Shown piece by piece: positions 60,035 to 64,000 of a stretch of DNA of 64,000 nt; the first letter of the stretch is position 1; each line of letters begins with the position of its first letter. Made by a program: the position numbers and the translations under genes. The DNA is from Cephalotus follicularis (Eukaryota; Streptophyta; Magnoliopsida; Oxalidales; Cephalotaceae): contig BDDD01000323.1 in the NCBI GenBank assembly GCA_001972305.1, positions 124,001-188,000 on the forward strand, given 5' to 3'. The notes beneath the pieces are model-generated. The model ran no database searches. It worked only from the letters and a program-made list of their open reading frames with translations, and had not been told where the DNA came from.

Positions 60035-60370
60035 CGTCGACGCATTTTACTGTTCTTGATTGGGACGAACAATCCACTTTCTCGTTTCCCAGCACGTCGA
60101 CTTCTTTCCCCATAAGACAACTACATGAATCCTCTCATATTAGTGCCTCTAATCCTGACTCAACGTGTCGACGCCTTCCTTTGAGCGTCTACGTGATACA
60201 GGAATGACATCGACGTCTTTCACTTGAAGCATTGACGTCTTACATTTGAGCCACCGTGAGATATTTCACCAAAGAGTGGTTTTCTTTACCCAAAGGCTTC
60301 GACGCTTACGAAACTATTTCACTAGCTAGGAGTATTGAAAGTCGTCAACTTCTTTTTTTGAAAGATGTCG
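60035..60370. repeat. GTCGAC-related motif cluster, degenerate
   Basis: CACGTCGACGC, CACGTCGACTTC, GTGTCGACGCC, GAGCGTCTACG, CATCGACGTC, CTTCGACGCTTACG and ATGTCGACAC are spread over 335 bp of the LTR beginning at 49,135. Confidence 0.75.
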
Positions 60371-61260
60371 ACACATTTCTTACTGCATCTTGTTGGAGTT
60401 TGTCCATGGCTTCCACTGAACGTTTTTCAACTCGTTTTCTTCCGAGCGCTTCTTTAGACCTGTAAACACTATTTTAATACTGTTTTAACATGAATAGATC
60501 TTCGCTCAACACTGAAATGTTTTACACACCGATTATTTTGACTAAATGAACTGACTGACTGATCGAATTGACTGGTTGATTGCTTGATTGAATCTATTAG
60601 AGCGACCTTAGTAACTTATAGTCATGCATGTTAGGCGTTGAACTCTACCCAACTATTCCTCCTGATTAGACAGTTACTCGTCGTATGACGTCTACTGACT
60701 GGTTAACTCCAGTACATAACTGCGTTTCTATTGGGCTGATCCATAAACAACTATACATGACTGCGTTTCTATTTAGACTTAGTTGTATATTCCTTAGGCT
60801 GATCCAGGACAAGTAAGTCATATTTAATTGCGTATTCTTTGGGTTGATCCATAAACAACTAGGTCATCTAATCTACCCATTTGAAGAACTTGCTTATGTG
60901 GGTTAGATGCACTGTACAAATACCGAAGGTTATAAAGCTCTATAGATTGTTTGAGTGTCTTCGTACACTTGTACTGAATTGTCTGATAGATGATTGGGTA
61001 GGATTGATTTATTAGATCCTATTCCTATACATTGGCATGAGACAGTTATATATGAATAGTCAGATCACAACTGGCATTCATAGATTTACCATGACATGCA
61101 TTACCACTATATAATCTGCATAAACTATATAAATTGTTCATTCATGAAGCATAGGGACTTTTCTGCTTAGCATTTTGGCTAACCCATCCTTCAGGATGAT
61201 GAATTGATATTTTGATACAGGTCAGACAATTAATAGCATTGGTCAGGGAGGTGACAATTA

Positions 61261-62265
61261 AAACTGCAAGTTCAAAGAGCTGTGAAGGTTTTCTAGCTTG
61301 AAGAACTTTGATCTGTTATTGTATTTGAGAGATATTATGACATTTGTAATTGTAATAATTATGTTGATGCAGTTTGAAATGTTAAAACTTTCTTAATGAA
61401 TTGTCTATATTTACTTCAAAAGTTTTAATTACTCTACGATTGTTAGACTTGACTAATACTTAACCACTAGATTAAGAGATTAAATTAGATAGAGAATGAC
61501 TTAGCTCTAAGTGTTCAAATTTTAACCATGGAAAAATCAATTTACCGAAATTGTGTTCTGTTGATAGTCTCATATTCAGTAGTTACGAGCCCATTACAAA
61601 GAACCAGATAAACTCGGCAGCCCAAAAAAAACCAATTGACCAGCTGAGGGGACTACAACTTAAATAAGGATTTAAGGACATCAATATGATTTCTCGAGGA
61701 GATCTAATTATTACTTGTACCTTAATTGATTCCTATATTAGACATTTCATATACTCGGAAGAGAGATGCAAGAGAACCTATTATTACCAACATTCCTATG
61801 AATAGGACCTGACACACAGTTATGGCATAATATTTCGTACTTTTTCCCGTTTTGGGCATCGTACATCTGCATTACTAACAATTTACACCAGCATTACTAA
61901 CAAAGCATCCGGGGTACCCGGAGATCAACTCCAAGCTCCAACTTCTGTTCCGTATCTGGTGTGTGCAGGATCATTAGGACTTAGAGAAACAGATTTAAAA
62001 ATCTCAACAGAAGAGCCTGGCAAAACAAGGTGATGAACCAAATCATAATCTAATCTCATCTGCTAAGTTACAAAAGTGACAAAAAGGTATCAAATACACC
62101 GTATTGAGGAATACATGCCTAGATGAAAGACTACTACTACAAAATGACAATTACATCCTCTAAAAAATCGAATGTATTCAGAAAGTGTAAGCTGCATGAT
62201 GAGATAGTACTAAAATCTTCAGAGATCAGTGAAAACACAGAACAACATTCCACTCGAGTTTCTTG
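61261..62265. other. AT-rich DNA and 3' flank of the PP2-A15-like gene
   Basis: No element recognised. The part nearest 62,265 should include the 3' untranslated region of the minus-strand gene; no clear polyadenylation signal stands out. Confidence 0.45.
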
Positions 62266-62728
62266 CTACTTCAGAACCCCTTTCTTTTTACGCCCTTTCA
62301 AATCACTGGGGACAATAAATACAGAATCTACACAAAGCCCACCTTTTGAATGTGTGCAATCAATTTGTTTCATGGAGTATCTTACTTCAGTCGACGGTTC
62401 AGAGTCACTAACAATAAATTCACCTACTTGGCATTCAATCCAGCATCCACGCTTATAGTTTCCAATTGCATCATCTTGTTCAGTCTCATCTAGAAAGCAC
62501 TCAGACGATGCTTGCTGGCCATCCGAAGTAGATAACTCAAATCGTACAGGCTTTAGATCCCAACCATGGGTGTGTTCAAAATTGCAAACACGTCTTCCCA
62601 GCCTTTTTGAAAATCTTCCTAGATGAAGCCTGAAGGATAGAGTATAGATATCGGGAGGGAAAGGAAATTTTACTACCCCATCTACTTCAAACCACCATAT
62701 TTGCTGAAGATAGGCCACCACATGAAAT
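62266..62728 (-). CDS. F-box protein PP2-A15-like, last coding exon
   Basis: The product is an F-box protein with a C-terminal phloem-protein-2 (lectin-like) domain, thought to act as the substrate-recognition part of an SCF ubiquitin ligase. This exon holds most of the PP2 domain: FHVVAYLQQIWWFEVDG at its start, then LSFRLHLGRFSKRLGRRVCNFEHTHGWDLKPVRFELSTSDGQ (positions 25-66 of the exon), EVRYSMKQIDCTHSKGGLCVDSV and the end GRKKKGVLK followed by TAG at 62,268-62,266. The acceptor CTAATGCAG-A fits: with a previous exon ending AG it would restore the Arg of the SRFHVVAYLQQ seen in Arabidopsis PP2-A15, as I remember it. The frame is intact. The F-box and earlier exons are not in the window, so the upstream intron is at least 1.27 kb. 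The assignment to the A15 type is from memory. Confidence 0.9.
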
Positions 62729-64000
62729 CTGCATTAGATGAGCAACATAGCAAGTGCAGTTAAGATCTGTACTAGCATTCTACTTTGTGAAAATAAGCAA
62801 AAACAATAAATTAAGAGCAAGCTAAGATACTTGGAAATCAATTAAATCAATGACATAATCCTGAAACCTAACATCTTGCAGCTCATTAGCTGGAAGAAGG
62901 TAAAGGAAATGATGCAGTTCAGTGGCTAGAGACCTGCCAAAGTAATGCAGCATGGGATATAAAACCCATAAAAATGACAATATGGAGATGTGAAATAAAA
63001 TTTGCACCTCGATATGAGGAATTTTTCTACTAATCCAAGCCTATTGCTTGATTCAATAGGGAATCCCTCACCACAATCACGCAATACTTTTAAACATAGA
63101 ACAGAACCAAGAGACCTTTCTATTCAGTTCTTAATATATTTACAAGGGATTACAACCAAAAGAGATGCGGAATCTAGATTCTACATAATTTCCAATAATA
63201 GTTATACTTGATTATCAACTAAAATATATTACAGGTTTATGAAGTTGGTGAACAAAATCTATGGGAGGGAAATCTTCCCTGCCTGCAATAGTTATACTCC
63301 GGCTTATATTTCTGCCAGGAGAAAAAGTTATGAATAGTGTTGCAATAATATGAAAGGAAAATTTGGTGCATTTTAACGTAAATGTTTTTTTTTTTTAAAT
63401 ATCAAAATTACAAGGGTTAAATATAAGGCGTTAGTAACAACATATCAAGTATGACACTTCACCTAAGCATTTGACAATGATGACACAGTAATAGGGTTTA
63501 TAAAAAGTAGTACCAGAATAGGATATAGAAATATAAACACACAACTATGCTACCAGAATAAGCCACAATATCATTGGCTTAGTCCCATTATTATTCAATG
63601 TTCTACCTTGTAACTTGATATGAATTACGAAGACTCAACAGCTTGTGAGTTGCTATAATAAACCAAGTGAGCAACAGAAGAGATGAAGAAAGAGAAAATG
63701 TTACAAACTTCACAACACCAGGAACATTGTTAGCAAAAACATAGTTGGATAGCACATTAAATTCATACACATAAAGAAAGACAGCAAACGATGTGGGCAA
63801 GTTAAGTTAAATATATGATTTTGGACAAAGAAAGGAAGCATGAGAGACAATCTCCAAGTTTGAAAACACTTATCTAATGCCAAACACATGCTTCCAAAAC
63901 AGAGATTAACCATTATAGTGCAATCAACACGAGGAAAACAAAAAATGACAGAGCATAAAACAGGAAAGAGAGACTGACCACATATCATATAATCATATGT
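62729..64000 (-). other. Intron of the PP2-A15-like gene (partial)
   Basis: It runs from the acceptor at 62,730-62,729 to the end of the window. No sequence like the middle PP2-A15 exon (expected VWIDR..GRVCM..SARGMSI) is seen on the minus strand. The open frames here have no motifs. There is a poly-T run at about 63,387-63,396. Confidence 0.7.

Larger units (their letters stand above)
49135..61260 (+). mobile_element. Tekay-like LTR, split by two nested minus-strand insertions; right border unresolved
   Basis: It starts TGTAAGACCCGGACCTAG, in the style of the TGTAAGAGCCC and TGTAATACCC LTRs nearby. Its own pieces are 49,135-49,193, 51,875-52,485 and 59,948 to about 61,260. It carries GTCGAC motifs at 60,035-60,370 and, near 61,170, a block with CTTAGCATTTTGGCTAACCC similar to parts of other LTRs here. 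I found neither its 3' end nor a target duplication, so it may be truncated. Confidence 0.45.

Noticed and set aside
62822-63007. Exon-like stretch with AG and GT borders in the PP2 intron
   Set aside because: The peptide does not match the middle part of PP2-A15 proteins, and the known neighbouring sequence (…SRFHVVAYLQQ) leaves no room for it.
63710-63988. 92-residue minus-strand frame upstream of the PP2 exon
   Set aside because: Hydrophobic intronic frame lacking any F-box or PP2 motif; not the missing upstream exon.

Overview
This is plant nuclear DNA, almost certainly from a eudicot with an AT-rich, transposon-rich genome. The evidence is a CACTA (En/Spm) transposon, a hAT miniature element, Mutator-type MITEs, Sirevirus (copia), Tekay-type chromovirus and Tat-type Ty3/gypsy LTR elements, and the last exon of an F-box/PP2 gene. 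I cannot name the species. Only one host gene is well supported: the 3' end of a PP2-A15-like F-box gene on the minus strand at 62,266-62,728. Its upstream exons lie beyond the window.

Layout. 1-1,368: AT-rich DNA with two Mutator-type foldback MITEs side by side. 1,369-10,296: a degenerate CACTA element on the minus strand, with TNP2-like and TNPA-like genes, subterminal repeats at both ends and a clean 855-bp hAT miniature element inside. 11,025-13,675: an internally deleted Tat-like LTR element that keeps a remnant of an antisense ORF with its own TATA box. 13.7-17.5 kb: AT-rich DNA with a TRIM-like mini-retroelement and weak exon-like islands.

17.5-48.9 kb is a deep nest. Two diverged direct repeats (17,557-19,312 and 34,585-48,898) bracket a broken Tat-type element (about 19,427-34,584). 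That element was entered by a Sirevirus (19,791-23,483), a 2.8-kb antisense solo LTR (25,611-28,418) and a further LTR block (about 28.9-34.4 kb), which itself holds a Tekay-type LTR and a Sirevirus solo LTR. The right-hand direct repeat was entered by a 198-bp MITE and by a solo LTR (35,361-48,339). That solo LTR in turn received a second antisense solo LTR (36,385-39,245) and a recent Tekay chromovirus (40,311-47,790).

48.9-61.3 kb is another LTR, starting at 49,135, split by a minus-strand solo LTR (49,194-51,869) and a minus-strand Tekay element (52,491-59,942). Target-site duplications are visible for most insertions, so much of the order of events can be read directly. The retroelements neither build a pathway nor serve the host gene.

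The most unusual signal is a set of GTCGAC-centred palindrome arrays (cores AGCGTCGACGCT and CAGTCGACTG). They recur in LTRs of different superfamilies: Sirevirus copia, where repeated palindromes are known, and Tekay-type gypsy, where I would not expect them. A second shared element is a stem-loop-capable block, GGGCAT...ATGCCC, found in several Tekay-type LTRs. All coordinates of nested parts were read by eye; homology calls rest on protein motifs recognised from memory.
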